From Citrobacter farmeri (lineage in GTDB: Bacteria > Pseudomonadota > Gammaproteobacteria > Enterobacterales > Enterobacteriaceae): a stretch of 64,000 nucleotides of DNA. Under the pieces are notes generated by a model that saw only the letters and a program-made list of their open reading frames with translations, searched no databases and was not told the origin of the DNA. Where the stretch lies: the NCBI RefSeq assembly GCF_019048065.1, contig NZ_CP077291.1, positions 124,001-188,000 of the forward strand. The letters are read 5' to 3'. Positions 29,296-39,300 of the stretch are shown in pieces. The position numbers and the translations under genes were made by a program. Positions within the stretch are counted from its first letter, which is position 1, and every line of letters begins with the position of its first letter.

Positions 29296-29544
29296 GTGAG
29301 CACAATGGCTGGAATGGACATGGGCAGAATATTACTCGACTTATCCGATGAGGCGATCAAACGCCTTGACGATCTCAAGCAGCTGCGGAATCTGCCGCGT
29401 GCGGAGTTGCTGCGCGAAGCAGTGGAACAGTACCTTGAAAGGCAAGGCCAGGCTGAAACCATGATTTCCAATGCGCTAGGGATCTGGCAAGGCTGTGAGG
29501 AAGATGGCGTTGAGTATCAGAAGACGTTGCGCGAGGAATGGTAA
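29296..29544 (+). CDS. yiiF: YiiF-like ribbon-helix-helix antitoxin
   Basis: An 82-residue protein with an N-terminal ribbon-helix-helix DNA-binding fold ([19 protein letters not shown], then [15 protein letters not shown]). Its acidic C-terminal tail ([16 protein letters not shown]) would wrap the toxin. It resembles E. coli YiiF. The GTG at 29296 is used because GGAGG lies 5 bp upstream; an internal ATG at 29305 is possible. The next gene starts on its stop codon (TAATG), as expected of a toxin-antitoxin operon. It would neutralise the PIN toxin and repress its own promoter. Confidence 0.87.
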   Translation: MSTMAGMDMGRILLDLSDEAIKRLDDLKQLRNLPRAELLREAVEQYLERQGQAETMISNALGIWQGCEEDGVEYQKTLREEW

Positions 29545-29930
29545 TGCACAAGAAACCCGTGCTGTTCGATACCAATATCCTGATTGATTTATTTAGCGGT
29601 CACCAGGAAGCGCAGCGAGCACTGGAAGCGTTTCCGCCGCAGAATGCTATCAGCCTGATCACCTGGATGGAAGTGATGGTGGGAGCAAAAAAATATCATC
29701 AGGAATATCGTACGCGCGTGGCGTTGAGTGCGTTCAATATCATCGGTGTTTCACCGGAAATTGCTGAGCGAAGCGTGAATCTCAGGCAGGAATATAAGAT
29801 GAAACTTCCGGACGCGATCATTCTGGCTACTGCGCAGATTCATCGGTTTGCGCTTGTGACGCGCAATACCAGAGATTTTGCGGGGATCCCTGGCGTCATC
29901 ACACCTTATCAGTTGCAGACCGGACGGTAA
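29544..29930 (+). CDS. PIN-domain (VapC-type) ribonuclease toxin
   Basis: A 128-residue PIN-domain protein. The acidic catalytic residues are visible in FDTNILIDLF (Asp near 9), WMEVMVG (Glu near 43), PDAIILATA (Asp near 92) and TRNTRDFAG (Asp near 112), so all four metal-binding positions appear intact. VapC toxins cleave tRNA or rRNA and stop growth until bound by the antitoxin. AGGA at 29534-29537 favours the ATG at 29544 over that at 29538. It overlaps the antitoxin stop codon. In E. coli K-12 this toxin partner is missing or reduced, as far as I recall. Confidence 0.88.
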   Translation: MHKKPVLFDTNILIDLFSGHQEAQRALEAFPPQNAISLITWMEVMVGAKKYHQEYRTRVALSAFNIIGVSPEIAERSVNLRQEYKMKLPDAIILATAQIHRFALVTRNTRDFAGIPGVITPYQLQTGR

Positions 29931-29941
29931 GCACCGCCCGG
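29920..29941. terminator. Hairpin between the toxin gene and fdhE
   Basis: The sequence from 29920 pairs CCGG with CCGG and CGGT with ACCG around a 4-base loop with one bulged base on each side. It covers the toxin stop codon and lies between convergent genes. There is no clear T-run, so it may be a degenerate REP unit or a weak bidirectional terminator. Confidence 0.45.
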
Positions 29942-29960
29942 CATCATACGTTGAAAGCGT

Positions 29961-30890
29961 TTACTCCCCTTCACCCGGGAACAGGAACGGGTTGATGGAA
30001 CTGCGGGCGAAGCCTTCTTGTTCCATGCGCGCGTCCAGTACCAGCGAGGCGAGGTCATCGGCGACAGCTTCCACTTTTGGGTCTTTTTCCTGATAGAGGA
30101 TCTTCAGGTAAGTTCCGCAGTCACCACAGCTTTCGGCTTTGATCGCCGCCTGCTCATTGTCCAGTGACCAGTAGTGCAGATCGCGACTTTGCTCGCAGTT
30201 ACTGCATTTAACACGAACCACATGCCACTCAGTTTCGCAGAGGTTGCAGTGCAGATAGCGCAGCCCCTGGGTCGTGCCAATTTGCACCATGCTTGAGACG
30301 GGCATTGAGCCGCACACCGGGCAATACTGGCGTTGTTCGCCGTATTCTGCGCGGGCTTTACCTGGGATCAGGCTGGCCATTTGCGCCCAGTACAGCGACA
30401 GCGCGGCCCAGATAAACGGAGCCTTATCACTGCTGACAGAGGTGAAATCAGAGGCAAACAGGGCGCTGGCCATCTGCTCCAGTTCCTGTTCGGAGGCTTT
30501 TTCCAGATTCTCGATCACCGCCAACGCGGGGCCGCTCATCTCGGGTTTCAGCTCGGCGATCAGTGAGTGCAGCAGTTTCTGCCAGTGCTTATCGCGCGGC
30601 AGAACGTGGATATCCAGAGGTGGCTTACCCTGATCGTTGGCTTCTTTGATACGGGCGGTCAGATCCATCTGCAATGGATGGTCATACAGCACCACTTCCT
30701 GCGCGTGGGCAATTAGCGCGGCAAAGCGCAGATAATCCCCCAGAGGGTTGTTCTCAGCCAGTTCGCGCAGACGCTCGGCACGGCGGTTGTACAGATTTTT
30801 GAGCCGGGGGAATAATAACGGTGGAATCATATCCGTCGCGCGTTTCTCGCTCTTTTCCAGCTCATCTTGCGGGATGATACGAATGCTCAT
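29961..30890 (-). CDS. fdhE: FdhE, formate dehydrogenase accessory protein
   Basis: FdhE is a cytosolic rubredoxin-like protein needed to make active, exported formate dehydrogenases N and O; it binds the catalytic subunit before Tat export. The 309-residue protein has four CXXC pairs in its C-terminal half (CPVCG, CNLCE, CSNCE, CGDCG) that bind iron. In E. coli fdhE lies directly after fdoI. Here about 3.9 kb holding a VWA/two-component operon separates the two, so fdhE probably needs its own promoter or read-through. Confidence 0.97.
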   Translation of the reverse strand: MSIRIIPQDELEKSEKRATDMIPPLLFPRLKNLYNRRAERLRELAENNPLGDYLRFAALIAHAQEVVLYDHPLQMDLTARIKEANDQGKPPLDIHVLPRDKHWQKLLHSLIAELKPEMSGPALAVIENLEKASEQELEQMASALFASDFTSVSSDKAPFIWAALSLYWAQMASLIPGKARAEYGEQRQYCPVCGSMPVSSMVQIGTTQGLRYLHCNLCETEWHVVRVKCSNCEQSRDLHYWSLDNEQAAIKAESCGDCGTYLKILYQEKDPKVEAVADDLASLVLDARMEQEGFARSSINPFLFPGEGE

Positions 30891-31034
30891 TCAGTCACTT
30901 CCTGGTTAGGCAGATTTAGCTATGTGTAATCCGCTCTGTGAATTGGCGGGCATTTCGCGCCCGCTCTGGTGAATGTCATTAATGATAACCGCAATCGGCC
31001 TGCAGGTTATACCTGTGACATCGCAATGTGTGCG

Positions 31035-31721
31035 TTACGATACCTGATATCGATACCCCAGACCATGCACCGTTCGGATTAGCTGCGGGTGATTGGCATC
31101 CCGTTCGATGACTTTGCGTAGCCGGGAAATGTGCTGATCCAGCGTGCGGCTATTGGGCAAATAGTCGTATCCCCATGCCGCATCGAACAACATATCGCGC
31201 GTAACCACCTGATTTTGATGACGCTCCAGGCAGCTTAAAATCCGTACTTCCCGCAGTGTCAGTTCCAGCTTTTGTTCGCCACGCCAGGCGCACAGCTCAT
31301 TCGGGAACACCGTAAGGTCACCAAATACAAAGCTGAGGTTAGGCTGCGTGGCGTGACGGTTCAAACAGCGACGGGCGATGGTTTTTATCCGCGCCCGCAG
31401 TTCATGAATACCAAACGGTTTGCTGATGTAGTCATCCGCTCCCAGTTCCAGCCCTACAACCCGGTCAATTTCCTCGTCTTTGGCAGAGAGAAACACGATG
31501 GGAATGTGTTCGTTTTGACGGCGAATTTCCCGGCAGACCGTGTAGCCATCCATTTCGGGCATCATGATGTCTAACAGTACGAAGTCCGGTTTGTCCCGAT
31601 GATAACTCTCCAGCGCCGCGCGTCCGTCTGGTGCGGCAATGAGCGAGTAACCTTCGCGAGACAGCACATCCACCAGACCCTGGCGGATGTGAGCATCATC
31701 TTCTGCAATCAGTATCTTCAT
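31035..31721 (-). CDS. OmpR/PhoB-family response regulator of the VWA operon
   Basis: A 228-residue regulator with an N-terminal receiver domain (acidic residues EDD at 7-9, phospho-acceptor Asp51 in LLDIMMPEMDG, Lys in ISKPF) and a C-terminal winged helix (about 130-226, LTLREVRIL and TVHGLGYRYQV). It lies 4 bp downstream of the histidine kinase gene and surely forms a pair with it. It should bind tandem 11-bp half-sites, and such a repeat is present upstream of the operon. I do not recognise it as any named E. coli regulator. It resembles CreB/PhoB-type proteins only at family level. Confidence 0.9.
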   Translation of the reverse strand: MKILIAEDDAHIRQGLVDVLSREGYSLIAAPDGRAALESYHRDKPDFVLLDIMMPEMDGYTVCREIRRQNEHIPIVFLSAKDEEIDRVVGLELGADDYISKPFGIHELRARIKTIARRCLNRHATQPNLSFVFGDLTVFPNELCAWRGEQKLELTLREVRILSCLERHQNQVVTRDMLFDAAWGYDYLPNSRTLDQHISRLRKVIERDANHPQLIRTVHGLGYRYQVS

Positions 31722-31725
31722 GTTC

Positions 31726-33222
31726 TCATCCCTGAGGTAGCGTAAGGGTAAAACGGACGCCGGGCTCTTGTGCCGTTACCTGAATCTTACCGTGCAGGCG
31801 TTGTGCCAGTTGGCAAGCGATAGTTAATCCAATACCGGTGCCCGAAACGCCTTCGGTAATGGCGGATTTGACCCGATAAAACGGGCGGAATATCAGGGGC
31901 ATTTCGTTCTCCGCAATACCAGGGCCATAGTCGCGAACAGCGATCTCCACGTTTCCTGCGACGCTTTCAACAGTCAGATCGACGCGCTGACCCTGCGAAG
32001 CATATTTCTCGGCATTGCTCAAAAAATTGCTGACAATTTGCGTGATCACGTCGCGATCGCTATGCAATATCAGTTTCTCGGGGCAGGCCAGTTGAATCGT
32101 CATCCCTTTTGCCTGCAACGCGGGCGTAAAGATCTGCGTGATTTCTGCCATCAGGCTTGGGATATCGACCGCCTGAAGATGCAGTTTCGGCGCGCGCGTA
32201 AAGGTCAGGATATTCTGGATAAGTCGCGATAACCGCTGACCTTCCTGGGTGATCACATCCACATAGCGTCGCTCGTGCGTTTGTTCATCATCCAGTCCTT
32301 CACGCAGCAGTTCGGCATAGAGCGTGATGTTGGTCAGCGGTGTTTTCAGTTCGTGTGACACCTGGCTGACAAAATCGACCTGTTGGCGTGCCTGACGCGC
32401 CGCACGGGTATATTCCCGCCATAACGAGAAACCCAGCAGTGCGACGGCGAGCAGAAGCAGGACGATTAACGCGCCACCCCACAGCCAGATGTGCCAGAGC
32501 GGCGCGTTAACACCGTAAGCGCTGACCTGCCATGTTGTGAGCGGATACTCCAGCGTGCGGGAGTCCAGTAAGGTGAGCCGACGCAAATCCGCCTGCGCGT
32601 TCTGATAAAGCTGACGGCCGTTTTCCGTCACCCGGACAATCTGTTGCGGGTCTTCCAGATTCACCTGAATGCCGTTCGCCATATCCATCATCAATTGTAC
32701 CCAGGAGAGGCGAAAGCCGACGATCGCCTCGTCTTTCTGCCGCCAGTAAATCAACAGAGGTTCCTGCGTCTCAAAACTAATAAACCAGCCGGCCTGCGGC
32801 GTGTCCTGTTCGCTGTGCGTCATGTGGCTGGCAAGTTGGCTGGGATCGTTGACCAGCGGGCTGAGCAGGCGTACCCACTCTTTATCCTCGTTGCTTAACG
32901 GCTGATGCTCATCGGGATAGAGGAGATGATTCTTCCGCAGGATAAAAACGTTGGCAATGTCGCTGTCGTTCTCTTTCAGTGTGCTGAGGGTGGCGACATC
33001 AGCAGGGTCGATAAAATCGCCGATCGCATGCAGGCGCGAAGCTTTTTGCTGCAGGATATTTTCGATACCCGTGGCAACGCTGGCCGTTTGCGATTTCGCC
33101 AGGACCTCAGCCTGGTACTGGCGCAACAAGATTTCATGTTCCAGGGTGCGAATGCCCAGGTAAGCAAGCAGAATAAAAAACATCAGCGTGATGACGAGAT
33201 AAATCGGCTTGCGTCTGAGCAT
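31726..33222 (-). CDS. Membrane sensor histidine kinase of the VWA operon
   Basis: The 498-residue kinase has one membrane segment at about 7-24, a periplasmic sensor of about 220 residues, and a second segment at about 245-268. Next is the H-box VSQVSHELKTPLTN with phospho-His290. The ATPase domain follows with N-box SNFLSNAEKY (Asn403), DYGPG (431-435) and GTGIG (461-465). The sensor domain begins with a long helical stretch and looks like a double-PAS/Cache or four-helix type; I cannot name it. AGGAG precedes the ATG. It is 17 bp downstream of the VWA gene, which suggests the VWA protein modulates signal input. Confidence 0.92.
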   Translation of the reverse strand: MLRRKPIYLVITLMFFILLAYLGIRTLEHEILLRQYQAEVLAKSQTASVATGIENILQQKASRLHAIGDFIDPADVATLSTLKENDSDIANVFILRKNHLLYPDEHQPLSNEDKEWVRLLSPLVNDPSQLASHMTHSEQDTPQAGWFISFETQEPLLIYWRQKDEAIVGFRLSWVQLMMDMANGIQVNLEDPQQIVRVTENGRQLYQNAQADLRRLTLLDSRTLEYPLTTWQVSAYGVNAPLWHIWLWGGALIVLLLLAVALLGFSLWREYTRAARQARQQVDFVSQVSHELKTPLTNITLYAELLREGLDDEQTHERRYVDVITQEGQRLSRLIQNILTFTRAPKLHLQAVDIPSLMAEITQIFTPALQAKGMTIQLACPEKLILHSDRDVITQIVSNFLSNAEKYASQGQRVDLTVESVAGNVEIAVRDYGPGIAENEMPLIFRPFYRVKSAITEGVSGTGIGLTIACQLAQRLHGKIQVTAQEPGVRFTLTLPQG

Positions 33223-33239
33223 CCAGCACTCCTTGTGGA

Positions 33240-34577
33240 TCAGTTCGATTTCGAACTCTGATTTTTGGTTTTATAGCTCTGTTCTTTCAGCGACTTGCGC
33301 GAAGCTTCTTTGCTTTCACTTTCCATTTTATCCAGCAATTTAAGGTTTTCCTCTGCGCTTTCCTGCGCTTTCATTCTGGCAGCCGGTGCGCTAAGGGGTA
33401 ACGCACTGAGCGTACTGGAGTTTTCACGCAGGATCGCTTTTGCTTCGTCCATTTTGCCTTCATCCATGAGCTGTACCGCCTGCTCATTCTGGATGGCGGA
33501 TTTCTGAATGGCGGAATCGACGACCACATCTTCCACCTGCGCTTTCTGAACATCGCTGGCAGAGGCGGTATAGCTGACGGCCATCTTGTCATCCCAGCGC
33601 TCTTTCTGCCCGGTGGCAAGGTTGTTATAGCTGACGTTGACCTCGGCGAGCGGTTTGCGCTGTGCGGCCTGGCCTTTCGCCGGCAGCACCTCCAGCATGA
33701 CATATTTCTCCTGGTTGGCGTAAAGCTGGTTCAGTTTTACGGTAACCGTGTTGTCGCGGATTTCACCCTCACGCCCCAGCAGGCGCAACGGCTTAACGTT
33801 GTCGGCGACGTTAATTTGCACCACCACATCCTGAGCGACGACGGACATCACATCGCCAAACTCATGGGCAAATGCCTTCTCCAGCGCATCGGTGTTTTGC
33901 ACGAACACGTGGTTGCCATCGCTGTACTGGGCGATCGCCGCCATCAGATCTTCATTGTAGCCTTCACCGATGCCCATCGTCGTGATAGCAATCCCTTTGC
34001 GGGCGGCAATTTTACCCAGTTCCGCCAGTTCGCTGGTGGAGGAGGGACCAACGTTCGCCTGACCATCAGACAGCAGGATGATGCGGTTAACATGGTCTTT
34101 ATCGAGGAATTTACTGGTTTCTTTGATGCCGCGACTGACCCCGGCAAACAGCGCGGTACCGCCGCGTGCGGTCAGTCGTTCACGGATATGGCTGATAAGT
34201 TTCGCTTTATTGCTGACTTTGGCCGCAGGCACAATGACATCCACGACGTCGTCATAAATCACTACCGAGAGTGTGTCCTCGGCGCTTAAGGTATTCACTG
34301 CCATCACGGCGGCTTCTGTTGCCTGTTCAATGCGGTCGCCACCCATGGAACCGGAGCGGTCAATCACCAGCGCGAGGTTGATTGGACTGCGTTTGGTGGC
34401 GTTGAGGGGGAAGCCTGTCAGTGAGATTTTCAGGTAGTTTTTGTCCTGGCTATTTTCCAGCACCAACGGAGAAGCCAGTTCAGATTTAATGGCTACTTTT
34501 GGCGCAGGCTGCTGTGCCGACGTCGTTGTCGCAAGCAGTCCTAATGTCAGAACTGCGAAGAGGTGTTTAAGATTCAC
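33240..34577 (-). CDS. Secreted von Willebrand factor A-domain protein
   Basis: The 445-residue precursor has a Sec signal (MNLKHLFAVLTLGLLATTTSA, cleavage before QQPAP) and a VWA domain at about 65-250. Its MIDAS metal site is complete: Asp73, Ser75 and Ser77 in DRSGSM, Thr141 in GGTALF and Asp171 in LLSDGQ. It is followed by a beta-rich region as in YfbK and inter-alpha-inhibitor-like proteins, then a charged helical C-terminus ending in Lys/Ser-rich residues. No lipobox cysteine or sortase-type anchor is seen, so a periplasmic location is likely. The GTG at 34577 follows AGGAG and places the signal peptide at the N-terminus; the upstream ATG frame would bury it. It is the first gene of the operon. 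Confidence 0.88.
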   Translation of the reverse strand: MNLKHLFAVLTLGLLATTTSAQQPAPKVAIKSELASPLVLENSQDKNYLKISLTGFPLNATKRSPINLALVIDRSGSMGGDRIEQATEAAVMAVNTLSAEDTLSVVIYDDVVDVIVPAAKVSNKAKLISHIRERLTARGGTALFAGVSRGIKETSKFLDKDHVNRIILLSDGQANVGPSSTSELAELGKIAARKGIAITTMGIGEGYNEDLMAAIAQYSDGNHVFVQNTDALEKAFAHEFGDVMSVVAQDVVVQINVADNVKPLRLLGREGEIRDNTVTVKLNQLYANQEKYVMLEVLPAKGQAAQRKPLAEVNVSYNNLATGQKERWDDKMAVSYTASASDVQKAQVEDVVVDSAIQKSAIQNEQAVQLMDEGKMDEAKAILRENSSTLSALPLSAPAARMKAQESAEENLKLLDKMESESKEASRKSLKEQSYKTKNQSSKSN

Positions 34578-34651
34578 GGTACGTCTCCTTGTCTTAAGAA
34601 TCGACTCCATTCTTGTGCGACCCCAACGCCGATTGGTCTGTTATCTGTATA

Positions 34652-34673
34652 AAGTTGTCAAAAAGTTGTCAAA
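34652..34673. promoter_or_regulatory. Tandem 11-bp repeat upstream of the VWA operon
   Basis: AAGTTGTCAAA occurs twice head to tail (34652-34662 and 34663-34673). Adjacent direct repeats with an 11-bp period are the binding pattern of OmpR/PhoB-family regulators; the sequence even resembles a Pho box (TTGTCA repeated). On the minus strand each copy reads TTGACA, a perfect -35 hexamer facing the VWA gene. It is a plausible operator for the response regulator encoded in this operon, or for PhoB. Confidence 0.6.
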
Positions 34674-34689
34674 ACCGCACGATACCCAT

Positions 34690-34722
34690 AAAAAAAGCGC
34701 CGGATACAAAGGCATCCGGCGC
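34690..34722 (-). terminator. Terminator of the fdoGHI operon
   Basis: Read on the minus strand, arms of nine perfect base pairs (GCGCCGGAT, plus-strand 34697-34705, with its complement at 34714-34722) enclose an 8-base loop and run into seven U residues (34690-34696). It lies 35 bp after fdoI and separates it from the VWA operon. Confidence 0.92.
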
Positions 34723-34756
34723 CACGTTTTTGACTCGCGAACAGAGCCGCCTCTGC

Positions 34757-35392
34757 TTACAGTTGGGTCTTATCCTGCTTCTCGCGAACTTCACGGTACC
34801 AGCGCGGGTGATGTTTCTTCGCCCAGGAGCGAGTTACCCAGCCTTCCACCATCGCAGTAATGGTGCCTTTTACCCACAGCGCGGCGTAAATATGCACCAT
34901 GATAACCACAATCAGCGCGACGGCGGCAAATGAATGCAGCATTAACGCGAAGCGGATCACCGGAATGGAGAACGCTGGCGCAAAGTACGGACGCCAGATG
35001 ATCACACCGCTCACCAGCAGCAGTACCAGGAAGATAATCGCCGCCCAGAACACGCATTTCTGACCGAAGTTATACCGCCCGGTGTCGCCCACCTCTTCAT
35101 TGACGACAATCTTGCGGATATTCTTCGCCCAGAAGATGTCGTCCCGGTTGATCAGGTTGTGGTGCCAGTACCGGAAGAACATGATGATGAACGAGGCAAA
35201 CATGATGACGCCCACAAACGGGTGCAGAATACGCGCCAGCTGTGGTGTCCCCATGATTTGCATCAGCCAGTTGAAGGACGGGAAGAAAAAGCCCAGTCCG
35301 CTCACCGCCGCCAGCACGAAGCAGAAGGCGGTGACCCAGTGGTTGATGCGTTCCGGCGCCGTGTAGCGCACGATGGTGTCACGTTTTTTCAT
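34757..35392 (-). CDS. fdoI: Formate dehydrogenase-O, cytochrome b556 subunit
   Basis: FdoI anchors the periplasmic formate dehydrogenase-O complex and passes electrons through two haem b groups to quinone. The 211-residue protein has four membrane segments with the haem-ligand histidines in [23 protein letters not shown] and VHIYAALW. It overlaps fdoH by 4 bp. Length and sequence match E. coli FdoI. A strong terminator follows, so the downstream VWA operon is separately expressed. Confidence 0.97.
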   Translation of the reverse strand: MKKRDTIVRYTAPERINHWVTAFCFVLAAVSGLGFFFPSFNWLMQIMGTPQLARILHPFVGVIMFASFIIMFFRYWHHNLINRDDIFWAKNIRKIVVNEEVGDTGRYNFGQKCVFWAAIIFLVLLLVSGVIIWRPYFAPAFSIPVIRFALMLHSFAAVALIVVIMVHIYAALWVKGTITAMVEGWVTRSWAKKHHPRWYREVREKQDKTQL

Positions 35393-36294
35393 TTGCGCAC
35401 CTCATCGTCTTTCTCTTCATGCAGGTTGTTCTCTTCCTCATCCGCACGGTTCGGACCGACACCGACGTAATGGAAGATGCTGGCCGCAAAGGTCGCGGCA
35501 AAGCCGACCGCAGCAAGAGGCTTCCAGATCCCTTTCCAGAATTTCACGGTGGCGCTGATTTCCGGGTTCTCCGGCAGACCGTGGTACAGATTCGGTTTGT
35601 CAGCATGGTGCAGCACATACATCACGTGCGTCCCACCAACGCCCGCCGGATCGTACAGGCCCGCATTGTCGTAACCACGGGTTTTCAGTTCCGCCACGCG
35701 CTCGCCTGCCAGCGTTTTCATATCCTCTTTGGTGCCAAAGTGGATCGCACCCGTTGGGCAGGTTTTCACGCAGGCCGGCTCCTGGCCGACATTCACGCGG
35801 TCAACGCACAGCGTACATTTATAGACGCGGTTGTCTTCCGGGTTCAGTCGCGGCACGTCGAATGGGCAACCGGCGATACAGTAACCGCAGCCGATGCACT
35901 GCTCAGACTGGAAGTCGACAATCCCGTTGGCATACTGAATGATAGCCCCTTCTGCCGGACATGCTTTCAGGCAGCCCGGATCGGCGCAGTGCATACAGCC
36001 GTCCTTGCGGATCAGCCATTCCAGTTTGTCGTTCTGCTCTACTTCCGAGAAGCGCATCACCGTCCAGGATTTGGCGGTTAAATCCGCCGGGTTGTCATAC
36101 ACCCCGACGTTGCTACCGATTTCATCGCGGATGTCGTTCCACTCTGAACAGGCCACCTGACAGGCTTTACAGCCGATACAGGTAGTGACGTCGATGAGCT
36201 TCGCCACCTCTTCCTGATGTTCCCGCGCACGCGGCGCGGGGGTGAAACCGTTAGTCGCGGAACGACGGATAATGTCTTGCGATTGATAAGCCAT
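35389..36294 (-). CDS. fdoH: Formate dehydrogenase-O, iron-sulfur subunit
   Basis: FdoH carries four [4Fe-4S] clusters that wire the catalytic FdoG to the haem subunit. Four cysteine clusters are visible: [37 protein letters not shown] and [21 protein letters not shown] single membrane helix lies near the C-terminus ([21 protein letters not shown]), after which the tail is very acidic. At 301 residues it is one residue from the E. coli length. It has no Tat signal and is exported with FdoG. Confidence 0.97.
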   Translation of the reverse strand: MAYQSQDIIRRSATNGFTPAPRAREHQEEVAKLIDVTTCIGCKACQVACSEWNDIRDEIGSNVGVYDNPADLTAKSWTVMRFSEVEQNDKLEWLIRKDGCMHCADPGCLKACPAEGAIIQYANGIVDFQSEQCIGCGYCIAGCPFDVPRLNPEDNRVYKCTLCVDRVNVGQEPACVKTCPTGAIHFGTKEDMKTLAGERVAELKTRGYDNAGLYDPAGVGGTHVMYVLHHADKPNLYHGLPENPEISATVKFWKGIWKPLAAVGFAATFAASIFHYVGVGPNRADEEENNLHEEKDDEVRK

Positions 36295-36306
36295 AAGTCG
36301 TCTCCG

Positions 36307-39300
36307 TTACACCTTTTCCACGTTCACCAGGAAGGACTTAAATTCCGGCGTTTGTGAGTTTGCATCGCCCACCGACGGTGTCAGGGTGTTCGCAATGAAC
36401 CCTTTCTTCGCCACGCCTTCATAGCCCCAGTGAATGGGAATACCGATAGTATCGATATCCTTACCATCTGCCTTCAGCGTGCGAATACGCTTGGTCACCA
36501 CTGCTTTGGCCTTGATGTAGCCGCGGTTAGAGGAGACTTTAACGGTATCGCCATGCGCGATGCCGAGCTTATTCGCCAGCGTTTCCCCGATCTCCACAAA
36601 CTGTTCTGGCTGTGCGATAGCGTTAAGCAGCGCATGCTTGGTCCAGTAGTGGAAGTGCTCGGTCAGACGATACGTGGTCCCGACGTACGGGAACTTATCG
36701 GCTTTACCCAGCGCTTCGGCGTCGCCCTTAAAGATACGGGCGGCAGGGTTAGAGATAACGTTCGGATGCAGCGGGTTGGTCCCCAGCGGCGTTTCAAACG
36801 GTTCGTAGTGTTCCGGGAACGGCCCTTCTGCCATCTTGTCGAGAGCAAACAGGCGACCCATCCCTTCAGGCTGCATGATGAACGGTCCGACATCGCTGCC
36901 TGGTGCGGCGGCGCTGTAGTCCGGAATATCCATCCCGCTCCACTTCGCGCCATCCCATTTCAGGATTTGGCGCTTCGGATCCCACGGATTGCCCTGCGGG
37001 TCAGCGGAAGCACGGTTGTACAGGATGCGGCGGTTCAGCGGCCATGCCCATGCCCAGCCCAGCGTATTGCCGAGACCGGATGGATCGGCGTTATCGCGCC
37101 GCGCCATCTGGTTGCCTTCCGGCGTCCAGCTACCGGCGAAAATCCAGCAGCCGCTGGAGGTGGTGCCGTCGTCACGCAGTTGGGCAAACGAGCTGAGCTG
37201 TTGGCCTTTTTTCACGATCACTGCGCCCGTTGCCGGGTCGATGAGATCGGCCAGCGCTTTGCCGTTGCTCTCCATCGCCACTTCTTCCGATGCCGGTTCA
37301 TGTGGCGTGGCGTAGTTCCAGGTCATGCTCAGCACCTGTTCAGGGTTGGCACCGCTCTGTTCAGCATACATTTTACGCAGGCGCAGGAAGATCCCGGCCA
37401 GGATTTCACCGTCGGTAACCGCGATCCCCGGGGCGTCAGCGCCTTTCCAGTGCCACTGCAGCCAGCGACCGGAGTTAACGATTGAACCGTTTTCTTCGGC
37501 GAAGCAGGTGGATGGCAGACGGAACACCTCGGTCTGGATTTTCGATGGATCCACATCGTTCGACTCACCGTGGTTTTGCCAGAAGGTGGAGGTCTCCGTG
37601 TTAAGCGGATCGATAGTCACCAGGAACTTCAGTTTAGACAGTGAGGCAATCGTCTTGTTTTTATTCGGGAATGACGCGACCGGGTTGAAGCCCTGGCAGA
37701 TGTAGCCATTGACCTTACCCTCTTTCATCATCTCGAAGTATTGCAATACGTCGTACCCTTTGTCCCACTTCGGCAGCCAGTCAAAGCCCCAGTTATTTTC
37801 CGCCGTTGCTTTGTCACCATAGAAGGCCTTCATCAACGAGACGAAGAATTTCGGGTAGTTGCCCCAGTAGTTGACCTGATCTTTCAGCAGCGGTTTCGGC
37901 GTGTTGGCGGTCAGATACGTTTGCAGATCCGGCTGTTTTTCATTTGGCAGCGTCAGGTAGCCCGGCAGACTTTGCGACAGCAGGCCCAGGTCCGTCAGCC
38001 CCTGAATGTTGGAGTGGCCACGCAGGGCGTTAACGCCGCCGCCTGCCATCCCCATGTTGCCGAGCAGCAACTGAATCATCGCCATGGTGCGGATGTTTTG
38101 CGAACCAATGGAGTGCTGCGTCCAGCCCAATGCATACAGGAACGAGGCGGTTTTATCTTTCGCGCTGGTCTCTGCAATGTACTCGCACACTTTCAGGAAG
38201 TCGGCTTTTGGCGTACCGCAGATGTTTTCCACCATGTCCGGCGTGTAGCGGGAGACGTGCTGTTTCAGCAGGTTCCAGACACAGCGCGGGTGTTGCAGCG
38301 TGGTATCGCGTTTCGCAAAGCCGTTTTCGTCCAGCTCATAGTTCCAACTGGTTTTGTCGTACTTGCGTGCATCCGCGTCATAGCCAGTAAACAGACCATC
38401 ATCGAAGCCAAAATCTTCACGCACGATCAGGCTGGCGTTGGTATAGGCTTCGGTGTATTCGCGGTTATATTTTTCGTTAGTTAGCAGGTACAGGATGACG
38501 CCTGACAGGAAGGCAATGTCAGTACCAGAACGAATAGGTGTGTAGAAATCGGCTACCGACGCCGTACGCGTAAAGCGAGGATCGATCACAATCAGCTTCG
38601 CGCCGTTGTGAATTTTCGCTTCCATCGCCCAGCGGAACCCGACCGGGTGTGCTTCAGCGGCATTGCCGCCCATCACCACGATGAGGTTGGCGTTCTTGAT
38701 GTCGACCCAGTGGTTGGTCATCGCACCGCGACCAAATGTTGGAGCAAGACTTGCTACCGTTGGTCCGTGTCAGACACGCGCCTGGTTGTCGACCGCGAGC
38801 ATACCGAGCGCGCGGGTAAATTTTTGCGTTAAAAAGCCGGTTTCATTACTGGACGCGGAAGCACACAGCATCCCGGTAGAAAGCCAGCGGTTAACGGTAA
38901 CGCCTTCGGCGTTTTGCGCAATGTAGTTGGCATCGCGGTCTTCTTTCATCAGCTTAGCGATGCGGTCAAATGCCTCATCCCAGCTGATCTGCTGCCATTT
39001 ATCCGAGCCTGGCGCGCGGTACTCAGGGAATTTCAGGCGGCTTTCGGAGTGGATAAAGTCCACCAGACCGGCCCCTTTCGGGCAGAGCGCACCACGATTG
39101 ACCGGATGGTCCGGGTCACCTTCGATATGGAAGATAGACGCTTTGGCGTTTTTTGCACCGTCACCGAGGCTGTACATCAATAGCCCACAACCAACGGAAC
39201 AGTAAGTGCAGGTATTACGGGTTTCGCGGGTGCGCAGCAGTTTATATTGCCGTGTTTCCGCGAGCGCTACGCCGGGCGCAAAGCCCAGTGCCGCCGCCGT

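Noticed and set aside
36430..37485. A 351-codon open frame antisense to fdoG
   Set aside because: The sense gene is certain and the antisense product has no recognisable motif.
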